From contig JAUIJE010000016.1 of the NCBI GenBank assembly GCA_030431455.1, forward strand, positions 62,001-126,000: a stretch of DNA of 64,000 nt, written 5' to 3'. The translations under genes and the position numbers were made by a program. The notes below the pieces were generated by a model. The model saw nothing but the letters and a program-made list of their open reading frames with translations, made no database searches and was not told the DNA's origin. This document shows positions 37,016-47,692 of the stretch, piece by piece (position 1 is the first letter of the stretch; each line of letters begins with the position of its first letter). The stretch is from a bacterium (GTDB lineage Bacteria; Myxococcota; UBA727; JAUIJE01).

Positions 37016-37849
37016 GTGTCCGGGTTGCGCCGCCGCCTGCTCCTTGTGTACGCCGCCCTCGTCGTGGTCGGCACGGCCGTGCTGTTCTTGGCCGTGCCCG
37101 CGCTGCGGACCGCCTGGTTGGTGCCCCTGCTGGTGCAGGCCGCGGTGCTGGGCGTGGGCGTGGCCACCATCTTCTTCGCCACCGTCGCCCCGAGCACGCC
37201 GGTCAAGGATCTGGCCGCGGCCTTGCGCGCGCTGTCCATCGGCCAACGCTCGGTGCGGTTGGACCCCGACGGGTTTGGCCTGCTTGCCGACGCCGCCCGG
37301 GCGGCCAACGAGCTCGCGGCCGCGTTGTCCGAAGGCCACGACCCCAACCTCGGGGAGGTCAAGCGGCGCCGCCGGCCTGGTTCGCGGCCCCCCGAAAAGG
37401 CCCAGGACGCGGCCCCGGCCGCCCCGTCCGTCGACGCCGAGGGCCGTGAAGTCGTCGAGCGCCTCGACGCGGAGGGGCTCGGGGCGGTGCGGAAGATCAA
37501 AAAAAGCCCGCCGGCCACCGACGCGCCCGCCGACGGGCCCGCGCCCACCGAGGATGCGCACACCGCGGACGACGAGGACGCCGGTGTCGTGTCCGGTGAG
37601 ACCGAGAACGACACCATGATCGACGACGCGGCTGTGGAACCGCAGCCCTGGGAGGAGTTTCGCGGGCTCTACGACGCCTACGCGCAAGCGCAGGAAGCGG
37701 AGGACGGGGTGCCCCCGTTCGAAGAGTTCGCCGAGGCCCTGGCCGCACAGCGGGCGGCGCTCATCGAGCAGCACAAATGCCGGGACGTGCGCTTCGACCT
37801 GAAGTCTCAAAATGGTGAGGTCTCGTTCCAGCCCCGGTTGGTCCGCTAA
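37016..37849 (+). CDS. MXAN_5187-like membrane protein
   Basis: A 277-residue protein starting at a GTG (37016). Two transmembrane helices (about 8-29 and 35-57) are followed by a HAMP-like helical stretch (VKDLAAALRALSIGQRSVRLD), a long Pro/Ala/Asp-rich linker (about 115-200) and a C-terminal domain (EEFRGLYDAYAQAQ to CRDVRFDLKSQNGEVSFQPRLV) of the MXAN_5187 type found in myxobacteria. The domain's role is unknown. The HAMP-like part suggests signal transmission. It lies 50 bases upstream of the FIST gene on the same strand. Confidence 0.8.
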   Translation: MSGLRRRLLLVYAALVVVGTAVLFLAVPALRTAWLVPLLVQAAVLGVGVATIFFATVAPSTPVKDLAAALRALSIGQRSVRLDPDGFGLLADAARAANELAAALSEGHDPNLGEVKRRRRPGSRPPEKAQDAAPAAPSVDAEGREVVERLDAEGLGAVRKIKKSPPATDAPADGPAPTEDAHTADDEDAGVVSGETENDTMIDDAAVEPQPWEEFRGLYDAYAQAQEAEDGVPPFEEFAEALAAQRAALIEQHKCRDVRFDLKSQNGEVSFQPRLVR

Positions 37850-37899
37850 AATTCCTTCGTGTTGCCGCGGCGTGTGCCGATGTCGACCCGGAGGAGCCG

Positions 37900-39057
37900 A
37901 TGATGACGCAAGTGTGGACGGGGCAGGCGGCGGGGTCGGAGGACGACCCCATTCCGGTGGTGCCCGACGACGCCCAGGTGCGGTTGGCCTTTGTGTTCGC
38001 GTCCCCCGCGTTCGACATCCGGCCGGTCCTGCAACAGATCGAGGCCCAGCACCCGGCGGCCAAGGTGGTGTTCTCGACCACCGCGGGGGAGTTCACCGAG
38101 GCGCGCGACACCAAAGGGGGCGCGAGCGTCGCCCTCATCGCCGGCGACATGGTCGTCGAGCAGACCGTGCAGCGCGGGCTGTCCGGTGACCTGTACGACG
38201 TCGTCGAGCGCACCGGGACCGCGCTGGACAATCACCACCCCAGCCACCCGCACCGCACGTGTGTGGTGTTGCTCGACCCTTTGCCCGGCACCGGCGAAGA
38301 ACTGGTCTTGAGCCTGGCCGCGCGGTTCGGTCCCGAAGTCCGGCTCGTCGGGGGCGCGGCGGGCGACGACCTCGCCATGGCCTCGACCCAGGTGGGCGAC
38401 GGTCCGCGCATCGTCGACGACGCCTTGGTGGCGACGATGATCCATACCCGCACGCCCCTCGCGGTGGGGGTGGCCCACGGGCATCGCCCGCTCTCGACGC
38501 CGCTCAACGTCACCCGGGCTGAAGACAACATCGTGTACGAGATCGATGGGCGCCCCGCGTTCGATGTCTGGGCCGAGAACACGCAGGAACATTCCGGGGT
38601 CGATCCCCGCACCCTCGACGTGTCCGGTCGCGCCGCCTACCTGCTGCGCTACGAGGCGGGCCTCCAGCTCGGGCCGGACACGTACAAGATCCGCGCGCCC
38701 CTCGACGCGACCGCCGAGGGGGGGCTGTCGTTCGCCACCGGCATCCCCGAGGGGGCGACGTTGCGCATCACCGAGAGCGACCCCGAGAGCCAGCGCGCCG
38801 CGGCCAAGACCGCGGCCGAGGACGCGATGCAAAAACTCGGCGCCGCCCGCGCCGCGGGCGCGGTGGTGTTCGACTGCATCTGCCGCAACCTGATTTTGCA
38901 GGACCGCTTTCAGGACGCGGTCCGCGACGTGTCCCACGCGCTGGGCGACGCCCCCCTCGCCGGGTTCGAAACCTACGGAGAAATCGCGCTCGACCACGGC
39001 GACATGTCCGGCTTCCACAACACCACCACCGTCATCCTCGCGTTTCCTGAACAATGA
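37900..39057 (+). CDS. FIST-domain sensory protein
   Basis: A 385-residue protein with FIST_N (about 25-235: LAFVFASPAFD, VFSTTAGEF, LVGGAAGDD) and FIST_C (about 240-380: YLLRYEAG, GAVVFDCICRNLIL, ETYGEIALDHG). FIST domains bind small ligands, probably amino acids, and work with chemotaxis-like or cyclic-di-GMP systems. No GGDEF, kinase or receiver is fused. GGAGG precedes the ATGATG at 37900. The stop overlaps the next small gene (ATGA), so that 86-residue protein is a candidate partner. Confidence 0.9.
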   Translation: MMTQVWTGQAAGSEDDPIPVVPDDAQVRLAFVFASPAFDIRPVLQQIEAQHPAAKVVFSTTAGEFTEARDTKGGASVALIAGDMVVEQTVQRGLSGDLYDVVERTGTALDNHHPSHPHRTCVVLLDPLPGTGEELVLSLAARFGPEVRLVGGAAGDDLAMASTQVGDGPRIVDDALVATMIHTRTPLAVGVAHGHRPLSTPLNVTRAEDNIVYEIDGRPAFDVWAENTQEHSGVDPRTLDVSGRAAYLLRYEAGLQLGPDTYKIRAPLDATAEGGLSFATGIPEGATLRITESDPESQRAAAKTAAEDAMQKLGAARAAGAVVFDCICRNLILQDRFQDAVRDVSHALGDAPLAGFETYGEIALDHGDMSGFHNTTTVILAFPEQ

Positions 39058-39314
39058 CCCTGCACACCGTCATCGCCGAGCGCCAGATCGAGGTCCACAC
39101 CGTCGCTGGCTACCTCGCGGGGGCGGCGGGGGCCGAGCGGGCGGTGGAGTTGGTGCACACCGCCTGCGCGGCGCGCGGCTACGACCCGCAGTCGCTCAGC
39201 GTGGCCCAGGCGATGGACGTGTTCGAGGAGATCGCAAGCCAGCCCGGGCTGGTGGGCATCGCCGCGCGGTTCGCCCGGTCCCGCATGATCCTGGACCAGA
39301 CCGGGCGCCGATAG
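39054..39314 (+). CDS. Small hypothetical protein (86 aa) coupled to FIST gene
   Basis: An ATG at 39054 overlaps the FIST stop by four bases. The product is a helical, mixed-charge soluble protein (AGYLAGAAGAERAVELVHTAC, SVAQAMDVFEEIA) with no signal and no known motif. Coupling implies equimolar translation with the FIST sensor, so it may be its output partner. This is inference from position only. Confidence 0.75.
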   Translation: MTLHTVIAERQIEVHTVAGYLAGAAGAERAVELVHTACAARGYDPQSLSVAQAMDVFEEIASQPGLVGIAARFARSRMILDQTGRR

Positions 39315-39405
39315 CCTAACCATCTGATAATAAACAAGATATTCCGCTGTCGGGACATGTCGTACCCGCACGCACCAGCGGTGCGGGCGCGCCGATAACC
39401 CTCAC

Positions 39406-40086
39406 GTGATCCGGCTCGTGTGCCTGGGCTTGTTGATGCTGACCGCCGCCTGCGCGAGCGGGATCGAGAGCCCGGGCGACGGCCGGCGCGACGGGGACAG
39501 CGACGACGACACCCTGCCGATCTCGCTCCCCGTCGACGAGGACGGCAACCCCATCGACGAGCCCGAGCCCAGCGCGACCGGCGAGCCCGAGCCCAGCGCG
39601 CCCGGCGAGCCCGAGCCCACCGCGCCCGAGCCCGAGCCCACCGCGCCCGAGCCCGAGCCCAGCCCCGAGCCCGAACCGCCGCCTCCGCCCCCGCCCGGGA
39701 CCCAGTGCACGGTGTGGCAAGACTGCGGCCCGCACTACGCCAACCCCAACTCGGGCTACGACTGCGTCGATGCCCAATGCCAATGCGACGTCACCGGCCA
39801 GTGGGCCTCGACCTGCTATTCCCTGGGGGGCCTGTTCGTCGCCGAGGACTGCCTCTGCGTGTTCAACACCATTCCGTACCCGTCGAGCGACGCGGGCGAG
39901 AGCTGCTATTGGCACTACGAAGAGGGCGACTGCGACCCCGACCAGTGGATCGACACCTCCCACTACGAGTACGACTGCTACACCGATTCATACGGTGACA
40001 ATGTCTGTGACCCCATCTGGGTCGAGAGCGGCTACTACGAAACCAGCGCCTGCATCGACCCCTATTGGGAAGAGCGCTGCATCTAG
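39406..40086 (+). CDS. Cys-rich lipoprotein with Glu-Pro linker
   Basis: A 226-residue lipoprotein from a GTG (39406), lipobox TAAC. Residues about 50-95 form an acidic PEPSAPGEPEP-type repeat linker ending in a polyproline run. The C-terminal half has about 13 cysteines and many Tyr, Asp and Trp residues (CQCDVTG, DCLCVF, ESCYWHYEEGDC), suggesting a disulphide-knit surface domain. Not recognised. The upstream gap holds an AT-rich stretch (39324-39346) and a hairpin at 39365-39387. Directly after its stop begins the dispersed repeat element A. Confidence 0.82.
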   Translation: MIRLVCLGLLMLTAACASGIESPGDGRRDGDSDDDTLPISLPVDEDGNPIDEPEPSATGEPEPSAPGEPEPTAPEPEPTAPEPEPSPEPEPPPPPPPGTQCTVWQDCGPHYANPNSGYDCVDAQCQCDVTGQWASTCYSLGGLFVAEDCLCVFNTIPYPSSDAGESCYWHYEEGDCDPDQWIDTSHYEYDCYTDSYGDNVCDPIWVESGYYETSACIDPYWEERCI

Positions 40087-40351
40087 CCTCTAGCGGGGGG
40101 AGTTCCTCCCCCCGCCCCACTCGCGCAGGCGAGCGCTCGTGGGGCCCCACCCCCGAGTCCGCGCTCCAAGGGCCTTCGGCCCGTCGCAGCGGGGTTGCAT
40201 CCGTTGGATGCAACGTGCTGACGAAACGAAGTCGAGCGCCACCGCAGAGGACGTCCTAGCCTCAACGCGTTTGCATCCGGAGGATGCCAACGCCGGCCCG
40301 AATGCGCATGGCCAAGCTTTCGGCTCGGCTGAAGCTGCCGCTTCGCGGCAG
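40087..40351. repeat. Dispersed intergenic hairpin element, copy A
   Basis: A 265-base convergent gap between the Cys-rich lipoprotein and gyrB. Its first 130 or so bases align with 53339-53480: GGGGAGTTCCTCCCC at the start, then CACCCCCGAG, then CGGCCCGTCGC, then the palindrome GTTGCATCC-GTT-GGATGCAAC (40194-40214). A second, shorter GCATCC-GGA-GGATGC (40273-40287) and a perfect CTGCCGC-TTC-GCGGCAG hairpin (40335-40351) follow; the latter may also serve gyrB termination. No open frame in it is convincing. Confidence 0.7.
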
Positions 40352-40366
40352 ACAGCCCCTCAAGAA

Positions 40367-42937
<2,571 letters not shown>

Positions 42938-42997
42938 TCACAAAGAGGGAACGGCCGCGCTAGACCCATTTTTAGCGCAAGAATTCTGGGGGTTTAG

Positions 42998-43951
42998 GTG
43001 ACCAAACACGGAGCCCAACCAGGGGGTTGGGTGTGGCTGCTCGGGGCCGCGGACGACCCCCACCTCGACGCTGTGCAGGCGGTGTTGCAGCGCGCCGGGG
43101 TCGAGGTGGTGCGCACCTGCGGCCGAGACCGGTTTCGCCTCGTCTACGACCCTGTTCACGTGCGCCATTGCCGCATCGAGAACCGCTCGCTCGCCCGCTG
43201 CGCCGGCGCCTACGTGCGCAGGCTCCCCCCGCGCCTGCGCCTGGCCAAGGCCAGCGAGCGGCCGACCCTCGACGAGCTGTACGGCCACCAGCTCGAGGCC
43301 GACGCCTGGCGCGACACCGTGTGGGCCTTGCTGCGGCACGTCCACGAGGCGGGCAGGATGGTGCTCAACCCGCCGGGGGCGGGCATCATCGCCACCCCCA
43401 AGCTCGACATCCTCCGCCGGGCCCACCGCCACGGCCTTCGCATTCCAGAGACATTGGTGACGTCGAGCGTGCCCGAGGGCACCACCTTTGTGCAGGACTG
43501 TGAGCAGGCGGTGGCCAAGCCGGTGCGGGGCGGGGCGCTGGCCACCCTGATGCTCCCCGGCGACGAGCGGCTCGCCCGCCTCCCCCGGGCGCCCGTGACC
43601 TTGCAGCAGCGCATCTTCGGGCCCGACGTGCGCGTGGTGATGCTCGAGGGGCGGGTGCTGTGCGCGTCCCGCCTCACCGGGCTGTCCGGCGCGGAGGTCG
43701 ATTTCCGCGCCGACCCCGCGTTCTCCGCGGGCCGGGCCGTGCACGTGCCCGAGGCCGTCGACGACGCCACCGTGGCGCGCCTGGCGGCGCTGAGCGCGGA
43801 TGTGGGGGCGCGCCTGTGCGGCGTCGACCTCAAGGCGTCCGAGGACGGCTATGTGTTCTTGGAGCTCAACCTCGCGCCCGCCTACCGCGAACAGGAGCGC
43901 GCCCTGGGGGTGGACGTGACCGGCGCCATCGCCGCCGCTTTGGTGGCGTAG
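42998..43951 (+). CDS. ATP-grasp family ligase (RimK/MvdD-like)
   Basis: A 317-residue protein from a GTG (42998). An N-terminal pre-ATP-grasp domain (VWLLGAADDPHLDAVQAVL, VRHCRIENRSLARC) is followed by the ATP-grasp fold: TPKLDILRRAHRHGLRIPET, AVAKPVRGGALATLM, TLQQRIFGPDVRVVML, and the metal-binding end CGVDLKASEDGYVFLELNLAPAY. These ligases join a carboxylate and an amine with ATP, for example glutamate addition, glutathione-like synthesis or peptide macrocyclisation. No precursor peptide or partner ligase is adjacent, so the substrate is unknown. It diverges from gyrB. Confidence 0.85.
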   Translation: MTKHGAQPGGWVWLLGAADDPHLDAVQAVLQRAGVEVVRTCGRDRFRLVYDPVHVRHCRIENRSLARCAGAYVRRLPPRLRLAKASERPTLDELYGHQLEADAWRDTVWALLRHVHEAGRMVLNPPGAGIIATPKLDILRRAHRHGLRIPETLVTSSVPEGTTFVQDCEQAVAKPVRGGALATLMLPGDERLARLPRAPVTLQQRIFGPDVRVVMLEGRVLCASRLTGLSGAEVDFRADPAFSAGRAVHVPEAVDDATVARLAALSADVGARLCGVDLKASEDGYVFLELNLAPAYREQERALGVDVTGAIAAALVA

Positions 43952-43955
43952 AACG

Positions 43956-44735
43956 CTACAGCAGGTCGAGGCAGGCGGTGGGGCAGGTCTGGGCCCCGGC
44001 CATGCCCACACACGCGGCGAACGATTGCGCGGTCTGCTCGTCGGTGTTGGCGCAGGTCTGCTGGCACATGAACGCCTCCTGGTCGGTGGCGAAACAGTCC
44101 GCCTGGGCCATGAACGAACACGCCATGCCGCATTGTTCCGCCCAGGTCCCGCAGTCCGCGGGGCAGTCGCCGGGCCCTTCGGTGCCGTTGCATTGGCCGT
44201 CGCCGCATTCCGGCGGGTTGCCGTGGGGGTCTTGGCAGGTGCCGATGGGGCTCGCGGTCAGGCCGAACCCGCACCCGGTCCCGCACCCACAATGTGACTG
44301 GCTGAGGCAGCCGGTCTCGCAGCTGCCGGCGGCGGGGTCGAGGCAATAGGTCCCCGCCGCGCAGGTCGTGTCCCCGCAGGGGGTGGTCCCGTCCTCGTCG
44401 GGGCACGCGGTGCAGTCGGCGGCACAGTTGGCGGGCCCTTCGCCGAGGTCGCAGGTGCCGTTGCCGCAGGTGGGGGTTCGATCCGGTTCGCACCGGCCCA
44501 CGGTGGTCTCGCTCACCCCGTCACAGTGCTCGTCATCGCGGCATTGGGCGTCGACAAAGCAGCCCTCGTCGCAGGTGTCGTCTTGGCAGTGCGTGCCCAC
44601 CGTGCAGGTCCGCCCGTCCTCACACAATGAGCCGCCCTCGGGGAGCGTCGGGCCTGCGTCCACCCCGGCGTCCCCGGTGCCCCCGTCGGCGCAGCCCAGG
44701 ACGAGAACGAACACCAAGAACAAGCCGCGCTTCAT
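43956..44735 (-). CDS. Cys-rich lipoprotein
   Basis: A 259-residue lipoprotein starting at the ATG at 44735, lipobox LVLGC. The mature protein has over 30 cysteines. Two copies of a CGNGTCDLGEGPANCAADC-type module can be seen (CGDGQCNGTEGPGDCPADC is the other), plus EGF-like CxxGCFVDAQC blocks, and a helical, four-cysteine C-terminus. Typical of surface lipoproteins of this phylum; function unknown. It converges with the ATP-grasp gene, and the stops are separated by four bases. Confidence 0.85.
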   Translation of the reverse strand: MKRGLFLVFVLVLGCADGGTGDAGVDAGPTLPEGGSLCEDGRTCTVGTHCQDDTCDEGCFVDAQCRDDEHCDGVSETTVGRCEPDRTPTCGNGTCDLGEGPANCAADCTACPDEDGTTPCGDTTCAAGTYCLDPAAGSCETGCLSQSHCGCGTGCGFGLTASPIGTCQDPHGNPPECGDGQCNGTEGPGDCPADCGTWAEQCGMACSFMAQADCFATDQEAFMCQQTCANTDEQTAQSFAACVGMAGAQTCPTACLDLL

Positions 44736-44750
44736 CACGACGGTGTGCCC

Positions 44751-44777
44751 AAAAACAAAAGGCCCCGCAATGGGGCC
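44751..44777 (-). terminator. Rho-independent terminator after the Hsp70 gene
   Basis: On the minus strand GGCCCC-ATTGC-GGGGCC is followed by TTTTGTTTTT. It lies 28 bases after the Hsp70 stop and just before the Cys-rich lipoprotein start. Confidence 0.88.
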
Positions 44778-44805
44778 CGATGTCGCGGTGCCAGCGGCGG
44801 CGCGG

Positions 44806-46335
44806 TCAGACCGCTTCGGTGGACTGCACCCGCACGGTGGTCTCCATCGACTTGCCGGTGTCCTTGTCGTGGGCGGTCACGGTGAGGATGCCCTCGACGT
44901 TGCAGTCGAACACGATCTGCACGTTGACCGACCCTTTGGGCCCGGGCCGCAGACCCGAGAACTCGAACTCGCCGAGGAGGTCGTTCTCTTTGGCCCGGCG
45001 GCTGTCGCCCTGGTAGATGCGGACCTGAACTTCCTCTTGGTTGTCGTAGCTCGTGGTGGTGTCCAGTGACTTTGCGTTGGGCACCGAGGCGTTGCGCTTG
45101 AACACCTCGACCATGTCCCCGCTGGCCGACTCGATGCCGATGGCCATGGGGATGACGTCCAACAGCTGCACCTTTTGGTCCACCGCGTCGGTGTCCAATG
45201 AGTGTGCATACAGCGCCGCGCCCACCGCCACCGCCTCGTCGGGGTGCACGCTCTTGGCCGGGGGCTTGCCGAAGTACTCGGTGACCGCCTTCTGGACCGC
45301 GGGCCAGCGGGTCTGGCCCCCGACGAGAAGAATCTCGTCGAGCTGGTGCACGCCGAGGCCGGCGTCCTTGACCACCATGTCCGCGATTTCGACGGTGCGC
45401 TTGACCAGTGGCTCGGTCAGCTCCTGGAACTTGTCCCGGGTGATGACCATGTTGATGTCGAGCGGCGTGCCCTCGGGGGTCATGGTCACGAACGGAATCG
45501 AAAACGGCGCCTCGGTCCGCGCCGAGAGATCGATCTTGGTGCGCTCGGCGAGGTCTTTGATCCGCTGCATCGCGATGGGGTCGGTGGTGAGGTCGACGCC
45601 GTGCTTTTGCTGGAAGTCCTCGATGACGTAGCGGATGAGGGCGTTGTCCCAGTCGATCCCCCCGAGGAAGATGTCGCCCCCGGTGGCTTTGACCTCAAAG
45701 GTCCGGCCCCGGATTTCGATCACCGAGACGTCGAAGGTCCCGCCCCCGAGGTCGTAGATCGCCACCGTTTGGTTGAGGTTCTGTCGGATGCCGTAGGCCA
45801 TCGCCGCCGCGGTTGGCTCGTTGATGATCCGAATGATCTCGAGGTCGATGAGCTTGCCGGCTTCCTTCACCGCTTGGCGTTGGCGGTCGTTGAAGTACGC
45901 GGGCACGGTGACCACCGCTTTGGCGATCGGCTTTTGCAGGTAGTCCGCGGCCACGGTGCGGATGGTGTTGAGGATCTTCGCCGAGACCTGGCTGAGGTTG
46001 TACTGCGCCTCGTCGATGGGGATGATCACGTTGCCCTGATCGCCCGGCTTCATCTCGTAGGCGAAGTATTCGCCCATCTTCTTCACGAACCCCGATTGGT
46101 AGTCGCGGCCGATCAGACGCTTGGCGCCATAAATCGTGCGACGGGGGTTGAGCAGCCATTGGCGCTTGGCTTCGTGGCCAACGAGTTCATTGCCTTTTTC
46201 GTCGATGGCAAAAATGGACGGGATGGTGGTCTCGCCGCCCCGGTAGGGAATCATCTTCACGTTGCCGTCGTCCTCGACGATGGCGCACGCGGAGTTGGTG
46301 GTCCCGAGATCGATCCCGACGATTTCTCCGGGCAT
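44806..46335 (-). CDS. dnaK: Hsp70 chaperone lacking the C-terminal lid
   Basis: A 509-residue Hsp70. The ATPase domain is complete: [26 protein letters not shown], the [10 protein letters not shown] phosphate-2 loop and the [14 protein letters not shown] adenosine motif. The substrate-binding beta domain follows and ends at [21 protein letters not shown]. The alpha-helical lid, normally about 110-130 more residues, is absent. It is therefore a truncated-type paralogue rather than the housekeeping DnaK, and may hold clients loosely or serve a dedicated partner. The ATG at 46335 has GAGGAG upstream. grpE and dnaJ are not adjacent. Two tandem hairpins lie in its leader. Confidence 0.92.
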   Translation of the reverse strand: MPGEIVGIDLGTTNSACAIVEDDGNVKMIPYRGGETTIPSIFAIDEKGNELVGHEAKRQWLLNPRRTIYGAKRLIGRDYQSGFVKKMGEYFAYEMKPGDQGNVIIPIDEAQYNLSQVSAKILNTIRTVAADYLQKPIAKAVVTVPAYFNDRQRQAVKEAGKLIDLEIIRIINEPTAAAMAYGIRQNLNQTVAIYDLGGGTFDVSVIEIRGRTFEVKATGGDIFLGGIDWDNALIRYVIEDFQQKHGVDLTTDPIAMQRIKDLAERTKIDLSARTEAPFSIPFVTMTPEGTPLDINMVITRDKFQELTEPLVKRTVEIADMVVKDAGLGVHQLDEILLVGGQTRWPAVQKAVTEYFGKPPAKSVHPDEAVAVGAALYAHSLDTDAVDQKVQLLDVIPMAIGIESASGDMVEVFKRNASVPNAKSLDTTTSYDNQEEVQVRIYQGDSRRAKENDLLGEFEFSGLRPGPKGSVNVQIVFDCNVEGILTVTAHDKDTGKSMETTVRVQSTEAV

Positions 46336-46360
46336 GTTTTGGCTCCTCAGCTGCCACAGA

Positions 46361-46396
46361 GCACCTTTTGCGGTGCGGATCGTGGTGGAACGATCC
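46361..46396 (-). promoter_or_regulatory. Tandem hairpins in the Hsp70 upstream region
   Basis: Two adjacent inverted repeats: GCACC-(6)-GGTGC at 46361-46376 and GGATCGT-(6)-ACGATCC at 46377-46396. They lie 26 to 61 bases upstream of the start. They do not match the CIRCE/HrcA operator. They could be an operator or an RNA thermometer-like leader. Confidence 0.45.
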
Positions 46397-46439
46397 ATGC
46401 TTCGGATACCAAAAACCCTCGGAAAGCGGAAGAAAACGC

Positions 46440-46847
46440 ATGCAGCCTGACGGAATCGATCCGCGCACGGAGCGACACGCGCTCTGGTTGGCGGCGTTGG
46501 TCCTCGGGGTGCTGGTGGTGGCCTGGGTGCTCGGCCGCGACGGGGTGGCGGGGTTGGGGCTGTTTTGTCCGCTGCGTGCGCTGGTGGACGTGCCGTGTCC
46601 GGCGTGCGGGAGCACCCGGGTGGTGGTGTTGCTGTCCGAGGGGCGTTTCGTCGACGCCTTGGCCCTCGCGCCCCTGCCCGCGCTGGTGCTCGCGGCGATC
46701 GTGGTCCGGGCGGCGTGGGCGGCGTGGCGGCTTCTGACAGGTCGTGCGGGACCGCGGCCGGTGGTGCGTCCCTTCGTGTGGTGGACCGCGGCGGCGTTGT
46801 TGTGGGCGTACGCGTTGTGGCGATCGGCCCTGACCGGTGCGCCCTGA
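46440..46847 (+). CDS. DUF2752 membrane protein
   Basis: A 135-residue protein with about three hydrophobic helices and the DUF2752 signature CPLRALVDVPCPACGSTR. The paired cysteines (CPAC) suggest metal binding or redox use. The function of the family is not known to me. It overlaps nothing and runs 23 bases ahead of plsY on the same strand. The ATG at 46440 is used; a longer frame from 46368 would overlap the Hsp70 promoter region. Confidence 0.85.
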   Translation: MQPDGIDPRTERHALWLAALVLGVLVVAWVLGRDGVAGLGLFCPLRALVDVPCPACGSTRVVVLLSEGRFVDALALAPLPALVLAAIVVRAAWAAWRLLTGRAGPRPVVRPFVWWTAAALLWAYALWRSALTGAP

Positions 46848-46870
46848 CGGGATGTGCTATCGGAGGCCCC

Positions 46871-47500
46871 ATGCAGAGCTTCGTCGACGCGATGGCCCCC
46901 TTGCTCCGGGCCGGCCCGGTGGGGGTCATGGTCGCGGCTTACCTCGTGGGGTCGATTCCGTTCGGTCTCATGCTGGCCAAACGGTTCGCCGCCACCGACG
47001 TGCGGGAGGGCGGCAGCGGCAACATCGGGGCCACCAACGTGGCCCGGCTGGTGGGCAAGAAGCTCGGGTTTGTCACCCTCGGCCTCGACGCGCTGAAGGG
47101 GGCGGTGCCGGTCCTGGCGGTGCATTTTTTGTGGCCCGTCCCCGACGAGGTCGCGCAGCTGGAGGCGGTGGCGGGGTTCTTCTCCGTCGTGGGCCATTGT
47201 TTCCCGGTGTGGTTGCGATTCCGGGGCGGCAAAGGCGTGGCCACCGGCATCGGCGCGTTGTTGAGCCAGCGGCCGGTGGTCGGCCTGATCGGGGTGGCGT
47301 GTTTTGCCGTCGTCTACGCGCTGTTCAAGCGGGTGTCGTTGGCGGTGTTGGTGGCGGCGCCGTTGGTGTTGGCGGCGTTTTTCTGGATCCACGAGGTGGA
47401 CGCCACCGTGCCGGTGTTGGTCGGGATGCAGGGCGTCATCATCATCCGCCACAAGGACAACATGGTTCGGCTGCTCAAACGCACCGAGCTGAAGGTCTGA
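46871..47500 (+). CDS. plsY: Glycerol-3-phosphate acyltransferase PlsY
   Basis: A 209-residue membrane enzyme that transfers an acyl group from acyl-phosphate to glycerol-3-phosphate, the first step of phospholipid synthesis. The three PlsY motifs are present: YLVGSIPFG, GGSGNIGATNVAR, and HCFPVWLRFRGGKGVATG. Five hydrophobic segments are visible. The ATG at 46871 has GGAGG four bases upstream. The partner plsX is not in the window. Confidence 0.96.
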   Translation: MQSFVDAMAPLLRAGPVGVMVAAYLVGSIPFGLMLAKRFAATDVREGGSGNIGATNVARLVGKKLGFVTLGLDALKGAVPVLAVHFLWPVPDEVAQLEAVAGFFSVVGHCFPVWLRFRGGKGVATGIGALLSQRPVVGLIGVACFAVVYALFKRVSLAVLVAAPLVLAAFFWIHEVDATVPVLVGMQGVIIIRHKDNMVRLLKRTELKV

Positions 47501-47525
47501 CCACCACCCGCGCCACGCGTCAGGT

Positions 47526-47623
47526 CGCACATCTTCCCACATGTGCGTGATGATACTGCATGTCGGATGAGGTGGTCGCCGCTCCCATCGGTCACCTGAC
47601 CTGAGCGTGCGTTCGTACGCACG
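47526..47623. promoter_or_regulatory. Two strong inverted repeats between plsY and the protease
   Basis: CGCACAT-(8)-ATGTGCG at 47526-47547 and CGTGCGT-TCGT-ACGCACG at 47606-47623. Both have perfect 7-bp arms. The first lies 25 bases after plsY and lacks a T-run; the second lies 70 bases before the protease start. They may be terminator-like and operator elements, respectively. Confidence 0.4.
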
Positions 47624-47692
47624 TTCTCCCACAACGGGCGATAAAAGAATTGAACGCTTTTGCCTGATCATTGATCTCGCTCGGAGGTTTTC

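Noticed and set aside
46361-46396. CIRCE/HrcA heat-shock operator
   Set aside because: Arms do not resemble TTAGCACTC/GAGTGCTAA, and there are two short hairpins rather than one 9-9-9 repeat.
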